A stretch of 64,000 nucleotides of DNA from Marsupella aquatica (Eukaryota > Marchantiophyta): NCBI GenBank assembly GCA_973895155.1, contig OZ316891.1:248001-312000 (forward strand), written 5' to 3'. Below the pieces are notes generated by a model, which made no database searches, was not told where the DNA came from, and saw only the letters and a list, made by a program, of their open reading frames with translations. Each line of letters opens with the position of its first letter. The first letter of the stretch is position 1. Of the stretch, positions 52,845-64,000 are shown piece by piece. A program made the position numbers and the translations under genes.

Positions 52845-55800
52845 GAGATGACACCTGGAAAGGCTGGGTGGCGATTCTCCCCGAGGAAGTGCAATTATAC
52901 TTTGCATGGGAGGAGGATGCATGCTTTACGGCTATGCAGACTCGGAAATACCAGGGCTTCATGGCCGGATCCGGCTTGGAAGCCTTCGTAAGGTTACCGT
53001 GGCTGAAGCCGAAGGTGCCGGATTCAGACTTACTAGAATTTGTGGGATCGTGGGAGTCCGAGACCAATTCCACAAGGGTGTATGGGAAGGATTTCTATCT
53101 CACTCCCCAGGTGATTGCCGAAGTGTTTGGCTTGCCGAAGGGCAATAAGACCAAGGTAGATACCAGGAAGACTTTGCCAGACAAGGAGTTCCGGTCATTT
53201 CCCGAGCCTTCAACAAAGAATGGCTTCTTCCGAAACACCTGCACCAACCCGCATATAGGAGAGATGATCGATTTCTTGCGGGTGACCATGCATTGCAACT
53301 GGCCGAGACCAGAGATTGGCAAGGCACAGGTCTATCTGGCAGAGAGGCCAGACCCAAGCCGGGACTACAATGGTTACCTCCTCACTCAACTAAAGAAGAT
53401 CTTGAAGGAGGAACAGCTGGTGATCGGCAAGGGAAGCGTGTCCCGGCTTGGCTATCATGTACCACTACTATGCCGGTATGCCCGAAGTAAGACCTTTGCC
53501 CCGGTACTTCCCCTACAGGCAAGGGCACCAGAGGAGGTTCCGGAACAGAGGCCGGCAACGGAGAAACCCAACCCGCCTGACAGTCCTACAATCGAGCAGG
53601 TGTTTAGGCCAAGGACGGAGGACTTGCCAATGCAGCAACCAGGCATGCAGAATCTACTGAAATTGCTGGAGAAGGAAAAGAGAACGGCAACGGCAACGAC
53701 AACGGCACCAATGCAGGACACTGCTCCAGAGGTAGGCCTAAGCCGGCTTACAAGGGAAAACCCCTTTACTGGAGTCAAGGAGAGAGGGAGGCCTCCGGGA
53801 GTCCGGATGTATGTAGGAGCCTCAAGTCCCGAAGCCGAGGAAAAGCAGGCCGTAGCTCCCGGCCACGACAAGGAGAACAAGAGATCAACACGGAAGCTGG
53901 AGGAGGAACCAAGACCGGTGAGAGGTGAAGCCGTGTTCACGACAAAACCAGGAGAACAGCGGGAGAAGTCGGTAGTCCAAGCCGAGGAGGAGGCGGTAGA
54001 GGACTACAGCAATGATGACTCCGGCTACGGGTCGGATCATCATGTTCCAGGAGTAAGGACCTGTGGCCGGTTCATCCCCACGCTCCCAAGAGTAGTTCGA
54101 GGAGACCCAAGCCAGCAGAGCAGCCCCGAGTCTCCCCCACCAGATGTTGCTCCCCCGAGCTTTGACGGCATAAAACAGACGGCGCAGGAATTTCAAGAGC
54201 GAATCAGGGAGGAAGAGGAGGCACCCCTGGCTAGGGAAAAGGATTTACCAGGAGGAGAATGGCCAGAGGACATCAGGCGGCTTGCAGAAAAACGAAGCAA
54301 CCCTCTTGCCACCGTAGAAGAAATCCGCAAGACGGCTTGGGAGCAGAGGCCGCGGTGGTTGATGTCAATGACTTCTAGTTACTCCACCTATGCTAAGGAT
54401 AGAGCCATGGAGTATGGGGAAATGTGTGGAGAGCTGGCGCTCAGCATCTTTGGAGAGGAGTTGGAGCAAGGACCCTTTTTTTAGAGGGAGATGTTGGAGA
54501 AGTGCCAATTAGAAGAAGCGGTGGCTTTGGAAAGAAGCAAGAAGGATGAGGTCATCCGTCGGCTTAGGGCAAGGGAAGCCGAAATCAAAGACCTGAGGGC
54601 GGCCAAGAAAGCCCAAGATGAGTTGTGGATTAAGTGGCATGAGCTAAATATCATGCAGGGCCAATTGGATACCGCACAGTCTGATAATCGGATTATCGAG
54701 AATAAATTGACTCAAACCCAAGGAGAGTTGGCCGATGCGATCAAGGAGCGGGAGAAGTGGAAGCGAGAGCTGAGGGATGCAGAGGAGGCCCACATAACAG
54801 CCAACAACTGGGCCATGGCGGAGACCCAGAGAAAGGAAAGGGCATTGAAGGGGGAGCTCAAGGTTATCCGCGGAGCCCTTGAGAAGAAGTAGGCCGAGTT
54901 AGGGAAATCCTATCAAGGGATTATTGCGCTGCAACAGGAGCTTGCGTCCCTGACGGCCAGCTTCAAAGCCGACCTACGTGAGAAGGACAATATGCTCGAT
55001 CAGACTTACACCAAGATGAACCAGATGGAGTCTGTCATCATTGCAGAGCTCGACAAGGAGTTAAGAGCGACCCGGGAGGAGAGAGCTGCGTTTAAAAAGG
55101 AATTGGAGGAAGCCCAGAAGGAGCTGGAGGAGGTGTGCAAGGACCTGGACGAAGTGCAGGAACAATTGGAGGAAAGCACGCGGAAGCTAGAGAACTTACA
55201 ACGACGAGCCGACAACCAAACGGAGCGGCTGAAGAAACAAGCCGCAGTATTTAAGTGCTTGGCTTCATCAGGGCCAACTCAAATTGAGGCCACTAAGTTA
55301 CCAGGAGTGGTACTGGCCGAAGGACAAACTGCGCCATTTGCACCAGTGCCGGAAGTAAGTGAGAAGGGGAAGGGGCCAGCTGCCGAACCAGAAAAGAAGA
55401 AGAAACGGAAACCTTCAGGGTCAAGGAGTAATACGGCTCCACAGGTCGTGGTGACCATGGAGGTAAACTCAGCACCGACCTCAGGTAGGATTACGGCAGA
55501 GGATCCAACTACCCTAGAAGAAGGGGATGACAAAGTCAAGGCCAGGATACTTGGTAATGAAGCCGAGGCTGAGGCGGTAGCCGAGACTGATGTTGAAGCC
55601 GATGCCGTAGCCGATGCCGGGGGTGGACCCAGTCAGGCCAATGGAGAGTTGACTCAGTCAAGGGCAGGTAATCTGTCAGAGAACGAACCTACGGCAGTGG
55701 CTGAGGAGGAAGCGTTGGTGGCGTCCACTGAGGAACAGACACCGCTGCCATGATGGTGGTGGAGGGCCGCTCCTTTCAAGGAGGGCGGACGTGGAGGGAG

Positions 55801-56656
55801 GAGGCATGAGTGGGCAGGGCGGGCTCAAATCTCTAAGTTTAGGATTAGGATCAAGACCAGGAGGCGGCCCTGACACTTAGCTTAGTGGGATTGCGGTTCC
55901 ACTGGTAAGAGCAACACTTGTACTCCTGCCTCGCTGTACATAGGTAGATTCAGTTAGGTAGATTAGGCTTACGTTGCAAAGAATTAGGCGGATCCACTAC
56001 CAGGATAAGTACCTGGGCAGTGGGGAGCTCAGGGCCTCTTCTTTAGCAAGTTTTTAGTTGCACCAGCCGGGCTGGGATCAAGTAGTAAGAGAAGCTCTCG
56101 GTTAGTCATACAGTGACCCTTGTGTATATTCATGTTTCCTCATGCCTAAGAGCTGAATAGAGTTGGCCTCACGGCTTAGTTCGTAGAGCTTGTGTATGAG
56201 ATGTACTGTTTGTATGGCAAGTGCATGGTATGACTCATTCAGAAGGAGTCATTTTGCTATTTGTGTGTCGCATTAACTTGTGTGAAGAGTGCCCACATCA
56301 ACTAATAGATGAAGGAAAGTAAGCAAGGGAGTGAGAGTTGGATGTCTCGAGCTGAGAGAGGTCTTAGCGGCTTAACCAAGCCTATTGGGGATCATTCTGG
56401 CGGCGGAATCCAAATATACCTAACAAGAAGGAGGGGAAGACAAGGGAAGGCCTGATTAGGCCGGCTACGTATCTCATGACCCGATGAAGGATCTATCCAG
56501 TATATGTGTGTAAAATGTTAATAGTAGTAGTAGAAGGAGGTTAGCAGCGTCCCATGCCACTAAGCCGCGAAAACGGCCTCGCCAAGTGCGAAACCTGCGG
56601 GAATCGGCTTGTGAAGGGGGGTTTATGGGGTTTAGGGAGCCATGGGATGCACCACA

Positions 56657-59600
56657 TTTTTGGCGCTAGATGGAGGGGGCATTTCTTAAGCCGTGAGATA
56701 TGAAGTTAGGAAAGAAGCGTAGGTAATGATTGAACCTATGCCAAGGGAGGACAGAGCGATTCAACGGGAGAGAGCTCGTCTGCAGTAGCTCGCCGGGTGG
56801 CATGATACACAGCGACTAAGAGGGGCAGAAAGAGCTGGTAGCTTCGAAGCTGGAAGTGGCGTCAAAGAAGACATACGAGAAGAAGAGTCGGTAGGAAGAA
56901 ACGAGTACCCAACCGACATGGGGGAACCAGAGGCACAGCCAGGCGAGAGGCCAGGGACCAGACTGAGCCAACGGTCGCGCATTCATTACAAGGCATTTCA
57001 TGGGAGAGGAGATGAGGATCTGGACGAATGGTTGGATGATTTTGAGGGAACCGCTGCAGCAAATGGAGAATCGGCCATCAAGATGCAGATTCTTCCCGGC
57101 CTGTTCAAGGGTGAGGCTAGGCCTTGGTACAGAGCATTGGATGTGGAAGATCAAGCCATCTGGGATATCTTCAAAACACTATTTGTTAAGGATTTTCGAC
57201 CCATTGGAACTTCAGAACTAGCAGTGCTGAAGTTGGGACGACTTCGGTTCAAGGAGAACAAATCCTTCAGGAAGTTCTTGCAACGCTTTCAGAAACTGGT
57301 AAGACGTACAAAGACCAATGCATCTGAAGGTATGCAACTTCAATGGTTGGTGAATGCTTTGCCATGGAAGATGAGTTTTGCAATTAGGAAGGAGAACCCA
57401 GAGACTTTAGCCGAGGCAATTAAAGATATTCAATTATACATTAATGCAGATATCACAAGCCGGAAGAAACAGCTTAAGTCTGAGAGTTCCTCATCGGAGG
57501 AGGGATCACCCCATAAGAAAAAGGATAAGAAAAAGAAACACTCTAAGAAGTCAAGAAGTGATAACTCAAGCTCAGATAGTGGAAGTAGCAAGAGTGAGTC
57601 ATCCTCTAGTTCTGAAGAAGAAAAAACTAGGAAAAGGAAGGGCAAAAGAAGAGGGAAGACGAAAGTCAAGCTGGAGGCTAAACCACCAGATAACATCGTA
57701 GCCCTTACCGAGCAGCTTAAAGCTATAATAGCAAAGGTAAAACCAAAGAAGAAGGTAGTGCAGGAGGATAGCTCTGTATGGTGTGCCTTATGTTATAAAA
57801 CCGGACACCATAAGATGCATGTCCTAAGCTCAATACTAGTCATGTTCGGCATGTGGCTGAAGTCAGACCATGTCAGGGAGAAGTAGAGTACTTTCTAGGA
57901 GATGCCGCTGATAGTGTTTTCGGCATCAGTGAGACTGGAGCACGAGACCTATCCAACCGACCTGCATCTCTTTGGTCAGGATTAAGGAACAATCCAGGAG
58001 AGATGTATCCTCGGATTATTCAGAATCCGTCAGTACCTCCTAGGTCGAATGTGCAAAGATTTGCGGCATGCTATAATTGTGGTCAACCTGGCCATTTTGC
58101 TAGAGAATGCCCGAATGCACGCAAACAAGGTGATGGACAGCCAGCTCAGCTATGTATGGGATGCCGACAGGAGGGTCACATGCTAGGACAATGTCCTACT
58201 TGGTTGGCGGGATTGGCCGCAAATCATAAGCTCTTGCCGCCAGGTACTACCCCAGGAGGAGTTCAATCAACCATATCGAACTCAGATGGCAAGTGGATGC
58301 CGAGGCAGAATTTGGACCATCTGATGATAAGACCGAGGCCCTATCAACATTTTCAGAAGAGGATATGGATCGTGATTGCTACCGGGTCTCTACTCGATCA
58401 ACCAGAAGGAAGGAAAGGTGGGATGGGCTGGCCAAAAATAAAGGGAAGGTTCAGGAAGAAAAGATCGACTCTTCGTCAACATCAACGGAAGGAGAAGGAA
58501 GGGCACCGTCAACACAGGCAAGCCATGAGCCCACTAGTGAGCCCAATCCTTCACAGGATAGCGACTTCAATCAAGACCACCCTAAGTTGTTCTACCCATC
58601 TATCACGGCTAGTGTTAAGGAACAACTGCGAGAATTAGAAACCCTGGAGAATACTGAAGCCATAGCCAAGGATATGAAACGAGCAAAAGCATTGTTTGCT
58701 TCGGAAGATCCAACGGCTGTGGGGACTAGCGTGACACCACTGGAGAAGCCGATAGTTCCCTATGACCTGGCTAAAGATGTACTAGAATCTAGAGTCTCGG
58801 CAACAGTAGGTCAACTATTGAAAAATAGCCCGTACTTCCGGAAGCAGTTAAGAAAGGCGATCCTCGGCAAGCCAAGATTACCCAAGGTAGCCACCAGATC
58901 CGACGTACTAATGATAGAAGAAGATCAAGGAGCCCCAGCATTACCATTAATGATTCAAAGGAGAAATATTACTACGGGTACCCATCGATGGAGGATCAGG
59001 GGTATGTATTATGATTGATTCAACAGCAAAGGGGTGGGGTCTAACACCGGAAATGACTGGAAGAGTGTTGAACATGGCCAATGGGTATCAGGTCATTCCC
59101 ACGGGAGTGTTAACCGGCATCAAGACAGAGATAGGAGGTATCTTCTTTAGCATTAACTATGTAGTAATGAAGCCGGTAAATCCTACGTCATTCCGGCTAT
59201 TGATTGGTAGGCCGTGGCTATACCTAGCCAAGGTAATAGAGGATTGGGGTAAGAAGGAGTTCACTTTTGGGACCCCCTCTATCACGGTATCCTGGGATAC
59301 CAAGGATGACCGCAGAAGAAACATCAGGGAGGTAGACGGGTACGACAGTGGACTGGAATCAGCCGATGAGGTACGATGGTTAGAATGCCTCGCTGACCAA
59401 ACCAAAGAAAATGTCTTTGGACCAGAGGTATCCCACAGCGGACTATGGCAAGAACCTATGGAGAATGACTTGGAGGATTGTGAAGACGAAGTCGAGGACT
59501 GCTTTGCCATAGAGTCCACCTTTTTAGCTGCAATTCCGGAGGAAGCACAAGAAGTAAGCCAGTTGGATGAAACGGCTAAGGGGGGAGCTATACCCGTGAT

Positions 59601-59673
59601 GGTGGATTTTCCTCAAGCGTTGTGGCAGAGCCGGCAGGATCCACAACGCCGTCTATCATCGGCAAGCAATTAA
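56657..59673 (+). pseudogene. Degraded gag-protease of the second element
   Basis: Begins at ATG 56,726 and closely follows gag of the full element, but has an early TAG (near 56,786), a one-base loss in the first Cys-His motif near 57,815, frame changes near 58,265 and another near 58,960 just before the protease active-site region. Long stretches remain readable (56,918-57,886, 57,853-58,265, 58,293-58,960 and 59,011-59,673). It is not functional. Confidence 0.85.
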
Positions 59674-60287
59674 ATACCAAGGGATCGGCATACAAGCCAA
59701 TTACGAGGGCAGAACAAATTGAGGCCCTATTAGAAGCCGGGAGAGCACAGCGGCCTGACCCTCAGGAGGAAGAGGTGGAAGAGATGCACAGACACAATCC
59801 AGAGCCGAGGCAGGAAGGGAAGCCGACTACCAATTCAAAACCGAATAGACCGGCAAGGGGACAATCTGTGGGCACCAAGGGAGAAACCGACTCGGCTAGT
59901 ACAACCAAGATTCCAGTTTATGGAGGTATGAGATTGGAGAGGCTGGAAGCCGAGTTGGACCCAAATTTGAAGAAGCAGATTAATATGATCCAAGCACGGC
60001 AATATCGGAAGCTCGACTTAGGAGAAGGAAGGGAACTGAACTTAGGGAGAGACCTAGCACCTGAGCTTGAGAAAGAGATCAGTGACTTACTGATTGAATT
60101 TCAGGATGTGTTCGCATGGAGTCACCAAGATCTAAAGGGAGTAGATCCAACATTAGGGGAACATCGAATTGATCTCATGTTAGGAGCCAAATCATTCAGA
60201 CAACCAATTTGAAGGATGAATCCTAAGTATTCCCTCATGGTCAAAACAGAAATCGACAAATTAGTGGAAGCCGGATTCATCACTTCA
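59622..60287 (+). pseudogene. Truncated pol of the second element
   Basis: Matches the first part of pol in the full element up to the start of reverse transcriptase (EAGFIT). A TGA replaces an Arg codon at about 60,210. Homology ends abruptly near 60,287, so reverse transcriptase, RNase H, integrase and the 3' LTR are missing. Confidence 0.85.
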
Positions 60288-62381
60288 GCAGCACTTAGTA
60301 CGTCTAGAAATGTGCAAATAAACTCTAGATTTGAATCGTTGATCCCTCGATATAGACTGTGACGCCGCCAGCACGGCTGGTAATGAGTTTAATCCATGTT
60401 ACGCATGTCCGAAGTAGATGTAGGAATTTGTAGTTATTAGCATAACAACACAATCTTAGCTAGTCATGATGTTTAGGACGGGTTTAGTAATAATGGGAGT
60501 TCACGCTCGGGTTGGCGGCGCGGCACCTGATCTATGAAGGTCAACCATGATTCCTAGCTTGAAGTTTGTACACGTAGTCAGGAAGTTGGACTAATGCCTC
60601 CCAGATGGTCAAACACTTCTCCCCTTCAAAGAATAACTTGGAGATGGATGTCTCTCTTAGTCAATTGTGTAAGAAACTGTTCATTTACCATGGAATCACA
60701 AGAGAACGTAAAAAACCTTTTGACTTCTGTAACATTTTGTATGGATTATTACAAAGGTTGTATGAATATAGGAGTTCCAAGAGAACTTTTGGATTGTTTA
60801 CAAATTAAATAACCAAGGGGTCCTCGAACTGATTTCAGCAGTAGCTAGGGTACTTATCTTGCTTCGAATCTGTCATCCTTGTAGATCTTGATGATGTAGG
60901 TTTTGATTAGAAAGTACCATTCACTTACATGAAGCTAAAGACAAAGTCTAAACCTTTGGTACGTAACTCTTTCCCGGGGTCTCATTATATGGTGACCCCC
61001 CATCACCTGCAATGTTTTTAGGACCCACACCTTACACCCTAAAACTAAAGAAAAACAATTGTCTTGGAGTGTTTTTACCCCTATTGATTTGGATCATTCT
61101 TGGAAATCAATATACTTTAAACTGTTTATTTTGAACAACCCAATCTTTTCTTATAAGTCTCAAATTAATTTGGATTTAAATGTCCCTAATGTTCATCTAC
61201 ATCAATTTTTAAGTCTTCTCTTCAAACCAATAAAATGATTGTATTCTTTGTCACACGTGCTGTGTCATGTATGTGGAAGTGAAAACCACAAGAACTCTTT
61301 GTACAATGGGCAGGGTTCTGTATTTTTATATGACCTAAAAGGGTGGCTGTAATTATTAGAATTTAAGTCAGAGATCTATAAAGTTTGGTTTTACTCTTTT
61401 ACCCAATAAGATTAAAAAAATTCTAAATTGTTTTAAAATTATAAAATTATAACCAAAGCTGTAATTTAGAAATACCAACATCATTATTTGGGATCTTTTC
61501 TACAACTGAGGGTATCGTTGTATCCCACTGTCTAGTCCTTCTAGAAACTTGATCTTTGAATCAGTCAGGGATGACTATCTGTTATTAGGTCTGGTGTGGC
61601 ATATATGGTTGGAGCAATTGGCTAATTAAGATCAGTCTCTTCAATTCCTCCTATTGATACAAGATGAGGCAATAGTGATTGATATGAATGAGAGGGCACT
61701 GTCATTTGCTTAGGGTACCTTAATTAACTAGCTCGTTCACAATTTAAGCCACACCCCTGTCCACCATATTATTAACCTTGAGATTAACCTCGAGCATGGC
61801 CAAGGAGTTACCAGTAGTATTCTTGGTAGTTGTTACTCGTAAGGTTGCAGAAATTGCCTACATCCGCTTCTATCCGGCTCTGAAGGATGAATAAGTTAAC
61901 TCTTGTTGATCGGGTGCGCATCATGTTCCGGGATAGTACATGTCCATAATACAAGTAAAATTTGAAAATTGTTATGGAAAGCAAGACAGAAAGCTTGGCC
62001 AAAGATTAGGCTCCCTCCCAATCTTACCTAACACAAAAACCTGATCAATGTCACTATTTTTAGATGAAGCCTCGTACCCGTAGTTGGAGCAATTTATGAG
62101 CTCAAATGTGAGCTCGTTGGGAATGTTTGGTTTGAAGTGCCACATGATTACATTGAGGCCTGCATGATCAATAAGGCAGGGACAACGAAGAGGTCTGCAT
62201 GGTTTATGGACAAAGGTGGTGAGACATGATTCTATAATTTGGCTTCAATCCTCATAGCATTGGTAAAGCAACAGAAGCGGGAAAATAGGTAGGACTTCTA
62301 TGAACTGATTTTGATATTCAAAGTCTTTCCAAATCAAACAAGTTTGGTTGTTTTTTTTAGCTGCATTTTTGGATTCCCTGA
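60288..62381. other. AT-rich non-coding region
   Basis: No convincing gene. Two short plus-strand stretches look coding by composition: 61,796-61,894 (begins MAKELPVVFLVVVTRKVAEI, 32 aa) and about 62,068-62,229 (contains ELVGNVWFEVPHDYIEACMI). They may be exons of a decayed gene, but I do not recognise the product and cannot join them confidently. Confidence 0.4.
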
Positions 62382-62475
62382 GTTTAGGGTTTAGGGTTTA
62401 AGGGTTTAGGGTTTAGGGGTTTAGGGTTTAGGGTTTAGGGTTTAAACCCTAAACCCTAAACTCTAAACCCTAAAC
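62382..62475. repeat. Head-to-head interstitial telomeric repeat
   Basis: A run of TTTAGGG-type units (with single-base variants) turns directly into CCCTAAA-type units at about 62,443. The array is thus an inverted repeat of about 95 bp, TTTAGGG(n) then CCCTAAA(n). Confidence 0.9.
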
Positions 62476-62599
62476 TTCTGAATTGAGAAGTACAAGAAGT
62501 CACTACACTTGTATAATAAAATTAGACATTGTCACTTGGATCTATTATAGTCCTCACCAGAGTAGATTGATAGATTATTGCCTTGTTCCCTCCTCAAAG

Positions 62600-62752
62600 A
62601 AAGATGTTTACTGGATAACATAAATGCCCTCAAAATCCAAAACTCACAAGTCCTTACTTACAGAGTAATTCCTCAGAGAAAGATGTTTACTGGATAACAC
62701 AAATACCCTCAAAATCCAAACCCACAAGTCCTTACTTACAGAGTAATGTTGC
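62600..62752. repeat. Tandem duplication, unit about 78 bp
   Basis: Two copies starting AAAGATGTTTACTGGATAAC near 62,600 and 62,678 with few differences, each ending CTTACTTACAGAGTAAT. No gene is seen here. Confidence 0.85.
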
Positions 62753-63273
62753 GGGACTACATAGACGTAAATAAGCTTTGTTGTGTGTAGATTTATTGGC
62801 CTATCTGCAGTGTACGCCATACACTTGGGGATAGATGTGAGCTACAATGATTGGTACGAGCTAATGGGGATGAAATTAACTAATTCACTTCAAAAGACTC
62901 TATTAAAACAATTTTAGTCTCTACCATGCACAAGTGCAAATTGTATAAGTGCATTCCATGCCAGATTGCGTGGTTATGTGGAGGCCCACCATGTAGTCCC
63001 TTTAATATATATTCCAGCAATTTCACCTCTAAATGCACCCAAAAATGCAGTTTTCATAAGTGCAGGTCTGCCCTCACTAAATGACAAATTCATAAATACG
63101 TTTCCATCTATAAGTGTACATATCCATGTATCACAGCAAAATATACATCACAAGCATCTATTGTAAGCACAGCAGTTACATGAAGTAATCCTATTTTCAT
63201 CCAGTATGACTGAGGGCTGAGTATGGGCCTCAGGGATATGAGGAGTCCTATGTGTCCCGCTATGAGTGTGATC
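62753..63273. other. Non-coding spacer
   Basis: AT-rich sequence with no gene, RNA or mobile element that I can support. Confidence 0.5.
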
Positions 63274-63480
63274 TGACAACCCTCATTTGTTCCAGCAATT
63301 TATGATCAACTTTCTGTCTCCAGTCCAATTTTCCACCAGTCTTTGACAACCCTCATTTGTTCCAGCAATTTATGATCAACTTTCTGTCTCCAGTCCAATT
63401 TTCCACTTTGATCTTCGTGCAAGTCTTATGATCCCTTTGCTTCTTCGTGCAAGTCTTATGATCCCTTTGCTTCTTCGTGC
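63274..63480. repeat. Two adjacent tandem duplications (units 70 and 30 bp)
   Basis: A 70-bp unit beginning TGACAACCCTCATTTG occurs at 63,274 and 63,344 (the shared part is about 63 bp, nearly perfect). It is followed by a 30-bp unit CTTCGTGCAAGTCTTATG... at 63,413 and 63,443, with a third start at 63,473. The near-identity shows these are recent. Confidence 0.9.
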
Positions 63481-64000
63481 AATCACAGAGTTGTAAAGGC
63501 TGAAACAGGGCTTTCAAAGGGATGTTTAGCATTTCGAATCAGAAGCCCCGCAAAAGAAAAGGTTTCTTTGCTCCAAAAGTAAGAATCAATCCTTGACACA
63601 AAATCTTGACGAATGCAAAAAGGGGGCGAGGCAAAATGATAATTCTGCTTGGAGTAATTACATGGAAAAGCAAAGCTTATTCACAACATCTTCAGTCGCT
63701 TGAAGGACACACGGAATTGAAACACAGTCAAAGATTTGTTTTATTCAATTTCCCGAGCCGCATCTGTAAAGGGATGCACTAGTCCAAAGTCTAGAACCAG
63801 GTCAACATCCTTCTTGGCATGTAACTAGGAAGATCCCAGCGAAAGTATAGCTGATTTAGTCGCCCCCAAAGCTGATTCCCTGTGCAAGTGGTAGGTCCCG
63901 GCCATAGTTGATTGTGCTGCAACAACCCAAAGTTCTTGAGTCCACGAGAAATACATATATATGCAGATACATCAAACACGGGAGACAAGACTGTATCACA
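63481..64000. other. Non-coding sequence to window end
   Basis: I see no supported gene or element here. Confidence 0.4.

Larger units (their letters stand above)
51602..55753 (+). pseudogene. Decayed LTR-encoded coiled-coil ORF (subfamily B, second copy)
   Basis: Pieces 51,827-52,364, 52,845-54,484, 54,491-54,892 and 54,992-55,753 follow the intact LTR protein. Interruptions are early stops before 51,827, the nested solo LTR at 52,370, a TAG at 54,482 and a TAG at 54,890. The C-terminal acidic repeats are diverged (no EAVGLAEA units), so the 24-bp minisatellite is specific to subfamily A. Confidence 0.8.
51487..56656 (+). mobile_element. Subfamily-B 5' LTR with nested copia solo LTR
   Basis: It begins TGTGATGCCTAGCCAGG, ends GGGATGCACCACA and is followed by the primer-binding-site-like TTTTTGGCGCTAG. 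The length is 5,170 bp, or about 4,690 bp without the 475-bp insertion and its duplicated target. Confidence 0.9.

Noticed and set aside
60288-60600. Organelle DNA insertion beside the truncated pol
   Set aside because: I recognised no plastid or mitochondrial gene sequence.

Overview
This is nuclear DNA of a land plant. It has plant-type telomeric repeats (TTTAGGG), GT-AG introns, nested Ty3/gypsy and Ty1/copia LTR retrotransposons, and no compact operons. The sequence alone does not fix the lineage. I lean weakly to a seedless plant (moss, liverwort, hornwort, lycophyte or fern), because the host genes here are not a family I know from flowering plants.

Region 1 (1-24,342) is a cluster of broken or divergent copies of a multi-exon gene family. 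The clearest copy (copy 1, 5,990-14,861, +) joins an N-terminal ParB-like domain to a C-terminal bacterial-type N6/N4 DNA-methyltransferase-like domain. Copy 0 (1-785, -) runs off the left edge. Copy 2 (17,287-19,202, +) lacks its 5' half. Copy 3 (24,342-21,333, -) is more divergent and is cut by a retroelement. Copies 1 and 2 are each followed by a small ORF sharing one motif, which suggests a duplicated two-gene cassette. A decayed transposase-like gene (MULE-like) lies at 5,130-3,000 (-). About 30 versions of a short palindrome, consensus TAGCGCC(C/G)GGCGCTA, are scattered through the introns and spacers of this region and were not seen elsewhere in the window.

Region 2 (7,912-12,559 and 24,343-46,056) consists of one retrotransposon superfamily with very long LTRs (about 4.6-4.7 kb). 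A complete element spans 29,810-45,329: 5' LTR, primer-binding-site-like sequence, gag-protease ORF, RT-RNaseH-integrase ORF, purine tract and 3' LTR. Each LTR itself carries a reading frame of about 1,200 codons for a large coiled-coil protein. The frame is fully open in a solo LTR (7,912-12,559) that sits inside an exon of copy 1. Older relatives (subfamily B) surround the element in a nested and partly inverted arrangement.

Region 3 (46,057-51,486) holds low-complexity spacer, a 565-codon coiled-coil protein gene (-) of retroelement-accessory appearance, and a 191-codon charged ORF (+). Region 4 (51,487-60,287) is a degraded subfamily-B element with its 5' LTR, gag and start of pol; its LTR is interrupted by a 475-bp copia-type solo LTR with a perfect 5-bp target duplication. 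Region 5 (60,288-64,000) is AT-rich and essentially gene-free. It contains a head-to-head telomeric repeat and several small tandem duplications.

The two observations most deserving follow-up are the ParB-methyltransferase family embedded in a field of palindromes, and the retrotransposon whose LTRs encode a large protein.
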